Source: Collimonas humicola
GTDB taxonomy: Bacteria; Pseudomonadota; Gammaproteobacteria; Burkholderiales; Burkholderiaceae_D
Assembly (NCBI RefSeq): GCF_018304945.1
Contig: NZ_JAGQEE010000010.1
Span: forward strand, 62,001 to 126,000
Direction of reading: 5' to 3'
DNA: 64,000 nucleotides
Part shown: positions 9,688 to 17,333 of the stretch, piece by piece
Layout: each line of letters begins with the position of its first letter
Numbering within the stretch: position 1 is the first letter of the stretch
Translations under genes and position numbers: made by a program
The notes under the pieces: generated by a model
Told to the model about the DNA's origin: nothing
Database searches by the model: none
Seen by the model: only the letters and a program-made list of their open reading frames with translations

Positions 9688-10194
9688 CTACTGCGGCTGC
9701 AGCTGCATCGCCATTTCATGCCAGGCCATGCCGCCATGGCCGGACTCCGACGCCTTGAGGTAGGTGAAGCCGAGGTTTTCGTAGAGCGCCACATGGCGCT
9801 CTTTGCACATCAGGTGGATGCTCGATTTGCGCAGGGCGCGCATGCGGGCGATGAATTCCTTCATCAGCTGCCTGGCAATGCCGCGTCCCTGGAAATCCGG
9901 ATGCACCACCACCGACATGATCACCACATGCGGTCCGTCCGGGTCGTGGCCGATCAGTTCCTTGAATGCCTCGTCCGACATCTCGACCTGGAACGCCGCG
10001 CCGCCGTTGATGAAGCCGGCCACCACGCCGTCGATTTCATACACGATGAAACCCTGCGGCCAGGTGGCGATGCGGGTGGCGATCTTTTCTTTCGTGGCGG
10101 CTTCGTCGCCCTCGTAGGAAATCGATTCGATCTGGTAGCAGCGTTCGAGATCGGCGCCGGCGACGAGACGGATCAGGCAGTCGTTTGAAATCAT
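9688..10194 (-). CDS. GNAT family N-acetyltransferase
   Basis: A 168-aa acetyltransferase with the acetyl-CoA binding signature HPDFQGRGIARQLM near residues 100-115, and the CKERHVALYENLGF segment that ends many GNAT domains. The early block IESISYEGDEAA resembles the serotonin N-acetyltransferase-like (AANAT) subfamily, which acetylates small amines or amino groups, but the substrate is unknown. The ATG at 10194 is chosen over one eight codons upstream. It starts only 27 bp after the stop of the Anbu-type gene on the same strand, so it may be the last gene of that operon and modify a product of it. That link is inference. Confidence 0.87.
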   Translation of the reverse strand: MISNDCLIRLVAGADLERCYQIESISYEGDEAATKEKIATRIATWPQGFIVYEIDGVVAGFINGGAAFQVEMSDEAFKELIGHDPDGPHVVIMSVVVHPDFQGRGIARQLMKEFIARMRALRKSSIHLMCKERHVALYENLGFTYLKASESGHGGMAWHEMAMQLQPQ

Positions 10195-10221
10195 GGATGT
10201 GCAGGGGCCTTGCGGCAAGCT

Positions 10222-11097
10222 TCAGGGCTGCTCGTTGCCTTCGGGGCCTTGAGCCAGGGTTTGCAGCGGCACTGGCTGTGCAGGATTGGCGTTGACCACG
10301 GGCGGCGCCAGCACCAGCGCTTCGCTGAGCGAACCCTTGGCCAGCACCACGTTCGGCACAGTGTCGGGATTGGCGTTCCAGACCGGATCGGCGAGGCCGT
10401 TGAACACCGCGGTCAGCTGCTTGCCCCAGTTCTCGTGGATCATCTGGAAGTACTGGTTCTTTTCGTCGATGGTGACGAAGCGGGTCACCGCCAGCGTGCC
10501 GCTGCCGTACAGCAGCAGGTCCAGCGGCAGGCCGACCGAGATGTTGGAGCGCATGGTGGAATCCATCGAGATCAGCGCGCACTTGGCGGCCTGGTCGAGG
10601 GTGGACGCCGGGGTGATCACGCGGTCCAGGATAGGCTTGCCGTACTTCGCCTCGCCGATCTGGAAATAGGTGTTTTCATTTAGCGATTCGATGAAATTGC
10701 CGGCTGCGTAGACCTGGAACAAGCGGCATGCCTCGCCCTTGATCTGGCCGCCGAAGATGATGCCGACGTTGAACTCGATGCCGAATTTTTCCAGCTTCTG
10801 CGCCTCGCGGTCGTACACCACGCGCACCGCTTCACCGACGATCTGCGCCGCTTCGTACATGGTCGCCACGGTCCAGATGGTCTTGCCGGCGGCGTTGACG
10901 TATTCGCCGATGACTTGCTTGATCGATTGCGAAATGGAGAGGTTGCCGGCGGTCATGAACACCATCAAGCGCTCGCCCGGGTTCTCGAATACGCTCATCT
11001 TGCGCGCGGTGGCAACGTGGTCCACTCCGGCATTGGTGCGGGAGTCGGAGAGGAAAACCAGACCGGAGTCCAGGCGCAGTGCGACGCAGTAAGTCAT
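10222..11097 (-). CDS. Anbu-type proteasome homologue (Ntn hydrolase)
   Basis: A 291-aa member of the Anbu (ancestral beta-subunit) family, a self-contained relative of proteasome beta subunits and HslV. Removal of the first Met would expose Thr2 as nucleophile. Asp18 in SDSRT and Lys33 in TARKM fit the Thr/Asp/Lys catalytic set of Ntn peptidases. Family members assemble as ring- or lock-washer-like oligomers in the cytoplasm, and their substrates remain unclear. There is no HslU-like ATPase nearby. Instead it is the fourth gene after ATP-grasp, alpha-E and transglutaminase-like genes, the characteristic Anbu neighbourhood. A 116-bp gap before it could hold its own promoter. Confidence 0.93.
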   Translation of the reverse strand: MTYCVALRLDSGLVFLSDSRTNAGVDHVATARKMSVFENPGERLMVFMTAGNLSISQSIKQVIGEYVNAAGKTIWTVATMYEAAQIVGEAVRVVYDREAQKLEKFGIEFNVGIIFGGQIKGEACRLFQVYAAGNFIESLNENTYFQIGEAKYGKPILDRVITPASTLDQAAKCALISMDSTMRSNISVGLPLDLLLYGSGTLAVTRFVTIDEKNQYFQMIHENWGKQLTAVFNGLADPVWNANPDTVPNVVLAKGSLSEALVLAPPVVNANPAQPVPLQTLAQGPEGNEQP

Positions 11098-11213
11098 GAT
11101 GTCAAAGAAAAATACAAAGTGGAGATTCTACAGGAAGCGGCAGCCGCTGCCCCGCCGCGACGCAGATTTTGTGGTTGAATTTACAACAAACTGTGGCATG
11201 GCGGCGAGCCGTC

Positions 11214-12026
11214 TCATTGTTGCGATGGCAATGCGGAAACATTCACCTGTACGCTCATGGTTTCTTCACCGCCGCCGCGGCGCACGCCACGCACCGGCGC
11301 CGCCGATTCGTAGTCGCGCCCAATTGCCAATCGACAATAATTGTCGCTGGCAAAGCAGGCGTGGGTGACGTCGATGCTGATCCAGCCGGCGAATGCGCCT
11401 TCCTGCACCCAGACGTCGACCCAGGCATGGCTTTCGGCATGGCTGGTATTGCCGGGATCGATATAGCCGGACACGTAGCGCGCGGGAATCCCCAGCGTGT
11501 GGCAGCAGGCCAGGAACAGGTGCGCATGGTCCTGGCACACGCCCTGGCCCAGCGCCAGGGCGTCGTCGGCGCTGCTGGTCACGGCGGTGGAGCCGCTCTG
11601 GTAGGCCACCGCGCTGCAGATCGCCTGCGCCAGGTCGAGCAGCCGCCGGCTGTCGGCGCCTGCCTGCAGATGGCGGTAAGCGAAATCCATGACGGCGGCA
11701 GTGGGCTGAGCCAGCGCCGTCGGCACGGTGAACACCAGCGGCGAAAACTCTCCGGCTTGCGGCAGCCGGCCTTCCTGCAATGGCGTCACCGCCACCGTGC
11801 CTTCCGCGATGATGCGCACCTCGTGGTGCGGCTTGGTGACGGTCAGCATGTGGCTCAGGTTGCCGAAGGCATCGGCGAATGGATGGCGGCTGCCGGAACT
11901 GCTGATATGCCATGCCAAGGTGCGTTGCTGCGCTTCCGCGCGCGGCCACAGCCGCAGCTGCTGAATCGTGTAAGTCAGGGCTGCGGTGTAGTGATAGACG
12001 GTCTCATGGCGGATGGTGAGCAGCAT
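11214..12026 (-). CDS. Transglutaminase-like cysteine protease (cluster A)
   Basis: A 270-aa cytoplasmic protein with an N-terminal bacterial transglutaminase-like domain (about residues 1-85) and a catalytic core. The papain-like triad is intact: Cys164 in GVCQD, His200 in SHAWVDV and Asp219 in SIDVTH. Related bacterial proteins are thought to hydrolyse or form isopeptide bonds rather than crosslink proteins. The ATG at 12026 gives the usual start MLLTIRHET; a TTG four codons earlier is possible. It follows the alpha-E gene by 19 bp and precedes the Anbu-type gene. Confidence 0.92.
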   Translation of the reverse strand: MLLTIRHETVYHYTAALTYTIQQLRLWPRAEAQQRTLAWHISSSGSRHPFADAFGNLSHMLTVTKPHHEVRIIAEGTVAVTPLQEGRLPQAGEFSPLVFTVPTALAQPTAAVMDFAYRHLQAGADSRRLLDLAQAICSAVAYQSGSTAVTSSADDALALGQGVCQDHAHLFLACCHTLGIPARYVSGYIDPGNTSHAESHAWVDVWVQEGAFAGWISIDVTHACFASDNYCRLAIGRDYESAAPVRGVRRGGGEETMSVQVNVSALPSQQ

Positions 12027-12045
12027 CAGGTTGAACAATCGGCCA

Positions 12046-13065
12046 TCAGGTATTGAGGGGCACCAGGAAATCGCGGCTGATGCGATTGCCGAGTTCGAAG
12101 ATGCGCTCGAAGAAGCGGGTCAGGTAATCGTGCAGGCCGGCGTCGAGGATTTCATCCAGGTTGCTGAACTTGAGGTCGGCGTGCAGCTTGCCGGCGAAGC
12201 GTTCGGTGTCGGAGGAAATATCGTTGTGCACATGCTTGAGATTGCCGACCACCTGCTCCATGCAGGACAGCAGCGAGCGCGGCATGTCCGGCCGCAGTAT
12301 CAGCAGGTCGGCCACGCGCGCCGGCGTGATGACGTCGCGATATACCTTGCGGTAGATCTCGAAGCCCGACACCGAGCGCAGGATCGCCGCCCAGTAGTAG
12401 AAATCGATTTGCGGATCGGCGGCGATGGCGTCCTGGTCCTGGCTTTGCTGCTGGCGGATCTGCTGGCTTTGCTGGTGGCCGTTCTGGCCCTTCATGTAGC
12501 TGCTTTCCTTGGCGCCGTGGAATTTGACATCGATGATGCGCGCGGTATTGTCGGCGCGCTCGAGGAAAGTCCCCAGGCGGATGAAGTGGAAAGCCTCGTC
12601 CTTCAGCATGGTGCCGATGGTGACGCCGCGCGACAGATGCGAGCGATGCTTGACCCATTCGAAAAACTCGGCCGGATTCTGTTCCAGCGCGTTGGTCTGC
12701 AGATAGCCTTGCATCTTGATCCAGGTCGCATTCTGGATTTCCCAGGCTTCCGTGGTCAGGGCGCCGCGCACCGCGCGCGCATTCTCGCGCGCCTGCTTCA
12801 GGCAGGAGGCGATTGAGGACGAGTTGCTGGGATCGCGCACCATGAAATCGATCACGTCCTTTTGCGTCAGCACATCGTATTTCTTGTCGTAGGCCTGGGT
12901 CAGCTCGGAAATGCCGAGCACGGCGCGCCAGCCCTTTTCGACATCATCGACCGACTGCGGCAGCAGCCCGGTCTGCACATGCACATCCAGCATGCGCGCG
13001 GTGTTTTCGGCCCGCTCGGTATAGCGGGACATCCAGAACAAATGGTCAGCGGTACGGCTCAGCAT
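12046..13065 (-). CDS. Alpha-E domain protein (DUF403)
   Basis: A 339-aa, almost entirely helical protein of the alpha-E family. It opens with the family signature LSRTADHLFWMSRYTERAEN and repeats it in degenerate form near residue 185 (IRLGTFLERADNTARI), suggesting an internal duplication. Alpha-E domains occur only beside, or fused to, circularly permuted ATP-grasp enzymes and are thought to assist peptide ligation, but no biochemical role is established. A Gln-rich insertion (QQSQQIRQQQSQ, about residues 215-230) separates the two halves. Its start follows the ATP-grasp stop by one base, with GGAG inside the upstream gene, so the two are translationally coupled. Confidence 0.92.
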   Translation of the reverse strand: MLSRTADHLFWMSRYTERAENTARMLDVHVQTGLLPQSVDDVEKGWRAVLGISELTQAYDKKYDVLTQKDVIDFMVRDPSNSSSIASCLKQARENARAVRGALTTEAWEIQNATWIKMQGYLQTNALEQNPAEFFEWVKHRSHLSRGVTIGTMLKDEAFHFIRLGTFLERADNTARIIDVKFHGAKESSYMKGQNGHQQSQQIRQQQSQDQDAIAADPQIDFYYWAAILRSVSGFEIYRKVYRDVITPARVADLLILRPDMPRSLLSCMEQVVGNLKHVHNDISSDTERFAGKLHADLKFSNLDEILDAGLHDYLTRFFERIFELGNRISRDFLVPLNT

Positions 13066-13066
13066 G

Positions 13067-14482
13067 TTATTTCTCCAGAATCCAGGTGTCTTTGGTGCCG
13101 CCGCCTTGGGACGAGTTGACCACCAGCGAGCCTTCCTTGAGGGCGACGCGGGTCAGGCCGCCGCGCACCAGGGAGACGTTCTTGCCGGACAGGACAAACG
13201 GCCGCAGGTCGAGATGGCGTGGCGCGATGCCTGATTCGACATAGGTCGGGCAGGCCGACAGCGCCAGCGTCGGCTGGGAGATATAACCATCCGGCTTGGC
13301 GATCACGCGCTGGCGGAAGTCTTCGATTTCCTGCTTGGTCGAGGCCGGCCCCACCAGCATGCCGTAGCCGCCGGCGCCGTGCACTTCCTTGACCACCAGG
13401 TCCTTGAGATTGTCGAGGGTGTATTGCAGGTCTTCCTTCTTGCGGCACTGGAAGGTCGGCACATTGTTGAGGATAGGGGTTTCCGACAGGTAGAACTTGA
13501 CCATGTCCGGCACGAAGGGATACACCGACTTGTCGTCGGCGACGCCGGTGCCGATGGCGTTCGCCAGCGTCACATTGCCGGCGCGGTACACCGACAGCAG
13601 GCCGGGTACGCCGAGCGAGGAATCGGGACGGAAGGCGAGCGGGTCGAGGTAGTCGTCGTCGATGCGGCGATAGATCACGTCGACCCGCTTGGGGCCGCGC
13701 GTGGTGCGCATGTAGACGTGGTTGTCGTTGACGAACAGATCCTGTCCTTCAACCAGTTCCACGCCCATCTGCTGGGCCAGGAAAGCGTGCTCGAAATAGG
13801 CTGAGTTGTACATGCCCGGCGTCATCACCACCACGGTCGGATCGGTGACGCCGACCGGCGCCACTGAGCGCAGGTTATCCAGCAGCATGTCGGGATAGTG
13901 GTCGACCGGCGCGATCTTGTGGCGCAGGAACAGCTCGGGGAACAGCCGCATCATCATCTTGCGGTTTTCCAGCATGTAGGAAACGCCCGACGGCACCCGC
14001 AGGTTATCTTCCAGCACGTAGAACTCGCCTTCGCCGGCGCGCACGATGTCGACCCCGGCGATGTGCGCGTAGATGTCCGAAGCCACCGAGATGCCTTGCA
14101 TTTCAGGGCGGTACTGGGCATTGCGGAAGATCTGCTCGGCCGGTATCACGCCCGCCTTGACGATGTTCTGCTCATGATAGATATCATGGATGAACATGTT
14201 GAGCGCCTTGACGCGCTGGATCAGGCCGGCTTCGAGCTGCGCCCATTCCTGAGCATGGATGATGCGCGGAATGATGTCGAAGGGGATCAGGCGTTCGGTG
14301 CCGGCATCGTTGCCGTAGACTGCAAAGGTGATGCCGACGCGGCGGAAGATCAGATCGGCTTCGGCGCGTTTGCGCGCAATGGTTTCAGCCGTCTGGGCAT
14401 TGAGCCAATTGGAAAATTCGTTGTAATGCGGACGCACCAACGAGCTGCCATCGGAGTACATTTCATCGAAAAAATTTGCCAT
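13067..14482 (-). CDS. Circularly permuted type 2 ATP-grasp protein (cluster A)
   Basis: A 471-aa predicted peptide ligase of the DUF404/DUF407 group, a circularly permuted ATP-grasp fold expected to join a carboxylate and an amine using ATP. Visible landmarks are YVLEDN (Glu158-Asn160), YRRIDDDYLDP near 271-281, Lys365 followed by the Gly-rich GAGGYG loop (369-374), and the closing GGLTRVALKEGSLVV and QGGGTKDTW blocks. It is the first gene of the minus-strand operon that continues with alpha-E, transglutaminase-like protease and the Anbu homologue. Its substrate is unknown. A second, fused copy is encoded at 20815-23364. Confidence 0.92.
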   Translation of the reverse strand: MANFFDEMYSDGSSLVRPHYNEFSNWLNAQTAETIARKRAEADLIFRRVGITFAVYGNDAGTERLIPFDIIPRIIHAQEWAQLEAGLIQRVKALNMFIHDIYHEQNIVKAGVIPAEQIFRNAQYRPEMQGISVASDIYAHIAGVDIVRAGEGEFYVLEDNLRVPSGVSYMLENRKMMMRLFPELFLRHKIAPVDHYPDMLLDNLRSVAPVGVTDPTVVVMTPGMYNSAYFEHAFLAQQMGVELVEGQDLFVNDNHVYMRTTRGPKRVDVIYRRIDDDYLDPLAFRPDSSLGVPGLLSVYRAGNVTLANAIGTGVADDKSVYPFVPDMVKFYLSETPILNNVPTFQCRKKEDLQYTLDNLKDLVVKEVHGAGGYGMLVGPASTKQEIEDFRQRVIAKPDGYISQPTLALSACPTYVESGIAPRHLDLRPFVLSGKNVSLVRGGLTRVALKEGSLVVNSSQGGGTKDTWILEK

Positions 14483-14750
14483 GATCTTGCTTTGCTGTGG
14501 TTTGATCGGGAACTATCAAGTAGCTATCAAGAAGCGTGCCTGTAGCACGCTATGTATTGACGTTTAAGCATTAACTTATTCAAAGACTAACATGTGGTCT
14601 CGTGTCTTGAACAGGCTTTATTTGCAACAATGCGGCGTCAACTCTTAGCAAATTTTGCATATGTCTGGTGGCGGCCTCCGTCTTGTTTTAGGTGAGAGGT
14701 AGTGCATGCTGCTGCATGGCCTGGTTCGTCAGAGTGCGTTCATATGGCTC
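14483..14750. other. Intergenic region upstream of the cluster A operon
   Basis: These 268 bp are relatively AT-rich and hold no convincing reading frame, hairpin or RNA. They should contain the promoter for the minus-strand ATP-grasp to Anbu operon, but no clear -35/-10 pair was identified by eye. Confidence 0.5.
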
Positions 14751-15185
14751 TCATGCCCATGGCTTGGGCGCCGGGACGGCGCAGGGGCCGGGCATGTCGA
14801 TCGACGTGAATGCTGCCGGGCTAACGATTTCAAGATACTCCATGTCTTCCGAGTAGTCGAATAAAAAATGCACGATACCGGGGCGCTGGTGCACGCAATC
14901 GCCGGCCTTGACCAGGGTTTCCTTGTCTTCGTACATGAAGCGGGCCCAGCCCTTGAGCATGTAGACGATATGGAAATCCGCTTCGTGGCGATGCCAGCCG
15001 GTGCCGACTTCCGGCGCCATGTTGGCCTTCACCAGATGCGCCACCACCTTGCCGCCGGTGGCGGCGGCGATGCCGAGATCGCGGTACAGGAAAAAATCGC
15101 GCAGGCCGCCGGACTGGAATTCGGTGTCGCCTTCGCGGACATGCGAAAACAGATTTGTCGAGCCTGTTTCTTTACCGGTATCCAT
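14751..15185 (-). CDS. Cupin-domain protein
   Basis: A 144-aa single-domain cupin. The metal-binding motif 1 is seen as GTGWHRHEADFHIVYMLKGWARF (two His and a Glu-like ligand), and motif 2 ends near the GIVHFLFDYSED segment. This small beta-barrel fold covers dioxygenases, isomerases and sensor proteins, and nothing in the sequence identifies the substrate. A strong AAAGGAGT ribosome-binding site precedes the ATG. It is followed on the same strand after a short gap by the cluster A genes, but probably is not in that operon because of the 268-bp spacer. Confidence 0.85.
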   Translation of the reverse strand: MDTGKETGSTNLFSHVREGDTEFQSGGLRDFFLYRDLGIAAATGGKVVAHLVKANMAPEVGTGWHRHEADFHIVYMLKGWARFMYEDKETLVKAGDCVHQRPGIVHFLFDYSEDMEYLEIVSPAAFTSIDMPGPCAVPAPKPWA

Positions 15186-15218
15186 CGGACACTCCTTTCA
15201 TGATTCATCAAGGCCAGG

Positions 15219-15872
15219 TCAGAATTCCACATCCAGTTCATTGATATCTTCCGGCTCCAGCTTGGCCGCCTTGATCCATTCCTGCATCTCCGGCATGGCG
15301 ATGATGCGCTTGCAATAGGCGTTGCAGACCGAATCGAGCTTGACGTCGTAGGTGACGAAGCGGGTCGCCACCGGCGCGTACATGGCGTCGGCCATCGAAC
15401 GTTCGCCGAACAGGAAGGGGCCGCCGTAGGTTGCCAGGCACTGTTTCCAGATGGTGGTGATGCGCTTGATGTCGGCCTCGGCGCGCGACCACACCTTGAA
15501 GTCGGGAAAGTGCGCCTTGATGTTCATCGGCAGCGCCGAGCGCAGCGAGCTGAAACCGGAATGCATTTCGCCGCAGATCGAGCGGCAGTGGGCGCGGGCG
15601 GCGCGATCCGCCGGCAGCAGGCCGGCCTTGGGGCGGATCTCGTGCAGGTATTCGCCGATCGCCAGCGTATCCCACACCACGATGTTGCCGTGATACAGGC
15701 AAGGCACCAGGATCGACGACGACAGCAGCAGGATTTCCGCGCGGGCGTCGGGATCGTCCGGCGAGATGATGTTTTCCTGGAATTCCAGGCCGGAAAATCG
15801 GGTCAGCAGCCAGCCGCGCAAGGACCATGACGAATAATTCTTGCTGGTGATGCTCAAGGTGGTTTTAGGCAT
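15219..15872 (-). CDS. Glutathione S-transferase family protein
   Basis: A 217-aa protein with the two-domain GST layout. An N-terminal thioredoxin-like half starts TTLSITSKNYSSWSLRGWLL, where a Ser in the SSWS stretch is the likely glutathione-activating residue. It includes ILVPCLYHGNIVVWDTLAIGEYL, the cis-Pro and Ser/Asp glutathione-binding region. An all-helical C-terminal half carries GPFLFGERSMADAMYAPVATRF with the N-capping box. The exact class is not clear. It lies just upstream of the cupin on the same strand, with a 33-bp gap, so the two may be co-transcribed. It is divergent from phaZ. Confidence 0.88.
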   Translation of the reverse strand: MPKTTLSITSKNYSSWSLRGWLLTRFSGLEFQENIISPDDPDARAEILLLSSSILVPCLYHGNIVVWDTLAIGEYLHEIRPKAGLLPADRAARAHCRSICGEMHSGFSSLRSALPMNIKAHFPDFKVWSRAEADIKRITTIWKQCLATYGGPFLFGERSMADAMYAPVATRFVTYDVKLDSVCNAYCKRIIAMPEMQEWIKAAKLEPEDINELDVEF

Positions 15873-16012
15873 GGCAATATTCTTCCGTAGGGGTCGAAAG
15901 GGATTGGATTGGCAAACCGTTTGTTAATTACCGAGCAAGCACCGTGCCAGAGGTTTGGGCATGGTTATTGCAGCTGAAGGGAATGCCGGCATTCCAATAA
16001 TAGGGTAGTCCC

Positions 16013-17239
16013 ATGACGAAAATTTACCAGGCATATCAGGGCTATGCGGACCTCAGCGACCCCATGCGCATCTTGGCTGGCGCTACTGCACCAATGTTCG
16101 GCGCCAGATGGCCGGGCTGGCCGGAGAGCCTGACGCTGCGCAAGCTGGCGGCGGCCTGCGAAGTGTTTGCATGCACCCAGTTGACGCACCAGCGCCCGGC
16201 ATTCGGGATAAACAGCGCGGAAGAAGGCGGCCGCACAGTTTCGGTGCAAGAAGAGGTGGCCGACCAGACGCCGTTCTGCACCTTGTTGCGTTTCCGCAAG
16301 GAAACCAAAGTTCCGCAACCGCGTATCCTGCTGGTGGCGCCGATGTCGGGCCACTTCGCCACCTTGCTGCGAGGCACTGTCGTCACCCTGTTGCGCGATC
16401 ACGATGTCTACATCACCGACTGGCACAATGCGCGCGATGTCGCCCTCTGCGACGGCCGCTTCGGCTTCGACGAATATGTCGCCCACCTGATCCGCTTCAT
16501 CGAGAAAATCGGCCCCGGCACGCACCTGGTGGCGGTTTGCCAGCCAACCGTGGCGGCGCTGGCGGCGGTCTCGCTGATGGCGGCCGAGCACCATCCGGCG
16601 CAGCCGGCCAGCATGACACTGATGGCCGGTCCGATCGATACCCGCATCAATCCGACCGCGGTCAACGAGTTGGCGAAAAGCAAGCCTATCGCCTGGTTCG
16701 AGAAAAACCTGGTGAGCACCGTTCCGGTCCGCTACGCCGGCAGCCAGCGCCAGGTCTATCCTGGATTTTTGCAGCTGACGGCCTTCATGAACATGAACCT
16801 GGAGCGCCACCTTAAGGCTTTCCAGAACCTGTACAACTACCTGGTCGAAGGGGAGGATGAAAAAGCCAATACCATCAAGACCTTCTATGCCGAGTATTTC
16901 GCCATGTCGGACCTGGCGGCGGAGTTTTATCTGGAAACCGTGCAAAGCGTGTTCCAGGATCATGCGTTGCCGCTTGGCGAAATGCAGGCATTAGGGCGTA
17001 CCATAGACCCGGCAGCGATCCGCCGCACCGCGCTGTTCACGGTCGAAGGAGAGAAGGATGACATCTGCGCGGTGGGGCAGACCGTGGCCGCGCAGGACAT
17101 GTGTAGCGGCATACGGCCGTACATGAAGCTGCACCATGTGCAGACCGGGGTAGGGCATTATGGCGTCTTCAACGGCCGCCGCTGGGACAATGAAATCTAT
17201 CCGCGCCTGCGCGAATTCGTCCACAGCCATGAGCCGTAG
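16013..17239 (+). CDS. phaZ: Intracellular poly(3-hydroxyalkanoate) depolymerase
   Basis: A 408-aa enzyme that mobilises stored PHB granules in the cytoplasm. It lacks a signal peptide, as expected for the intracellular PhaZ1 type. The nucleophile is a cysteine rather than serine, Cys176 in LVAVCQPTVAAL, the known arrangement in the Ralstonia PhaZ1 family. The supporting acid lies in the VEGEKDDICAVGQT region and the histidine in GVGHYGVFNGRRW near the C-terminus. Its presence implies PHA storage in this organism, although no phaC synthase is in the window. It sits between the two peptide-ligase clusters with its own promoter region. Confidence 0.94.
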   Translation: MTKIYQAYQGYADLSDPMRILAGATAPMFGARWPGWPESLTLRKLAAACEVFACTQLTHQRPAFGINSAEEGGRTVSVQEEVADQTPFCTLLRFRKETKVPQPRILLVAPMSGHFATLLRGTVVTLLRDHDVYITDWHNARDVALCDGRFGFDEYVAHLIRFIEKIGPGTHLVAVCQPTVAALAAVSLMAAEHHPAQPASMTLMAGPIDTRINPTAVNELAKSKPIAWFEKNLVSTVPVRYAGSQRQVYPGFLQLTAFMNMNLERHLKAFQNLYNYLVEGEDEKANTIKTFYAEYFAMSDLAAEFYLETVQSVFQDHALPLGEMQALGRTIDPAAIRRTALFTVEGEKDDICAVGQTVAAQDMCSGIRPYMKLHHVQTGVGHYGVFNGRRWDNEIYPRLREFVHSHEP

Positions 17240-17333
17240 AGCGGCAAGGTTTTTTTGTCAGTTCGTTGAATATCCGGCAGCAGAATTTTCCGCTGGCCGA
17301 TTTATTGATTGTTGATTGTCGCAAAGGATAGCC

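Noticed and set aside
10222-11097. HslV (ClpQ) protease
   Set aside because: It is longer than HslV, lacks an adjacent hslU, and its motif spacing and neighbourhood are those of the Anbu family.
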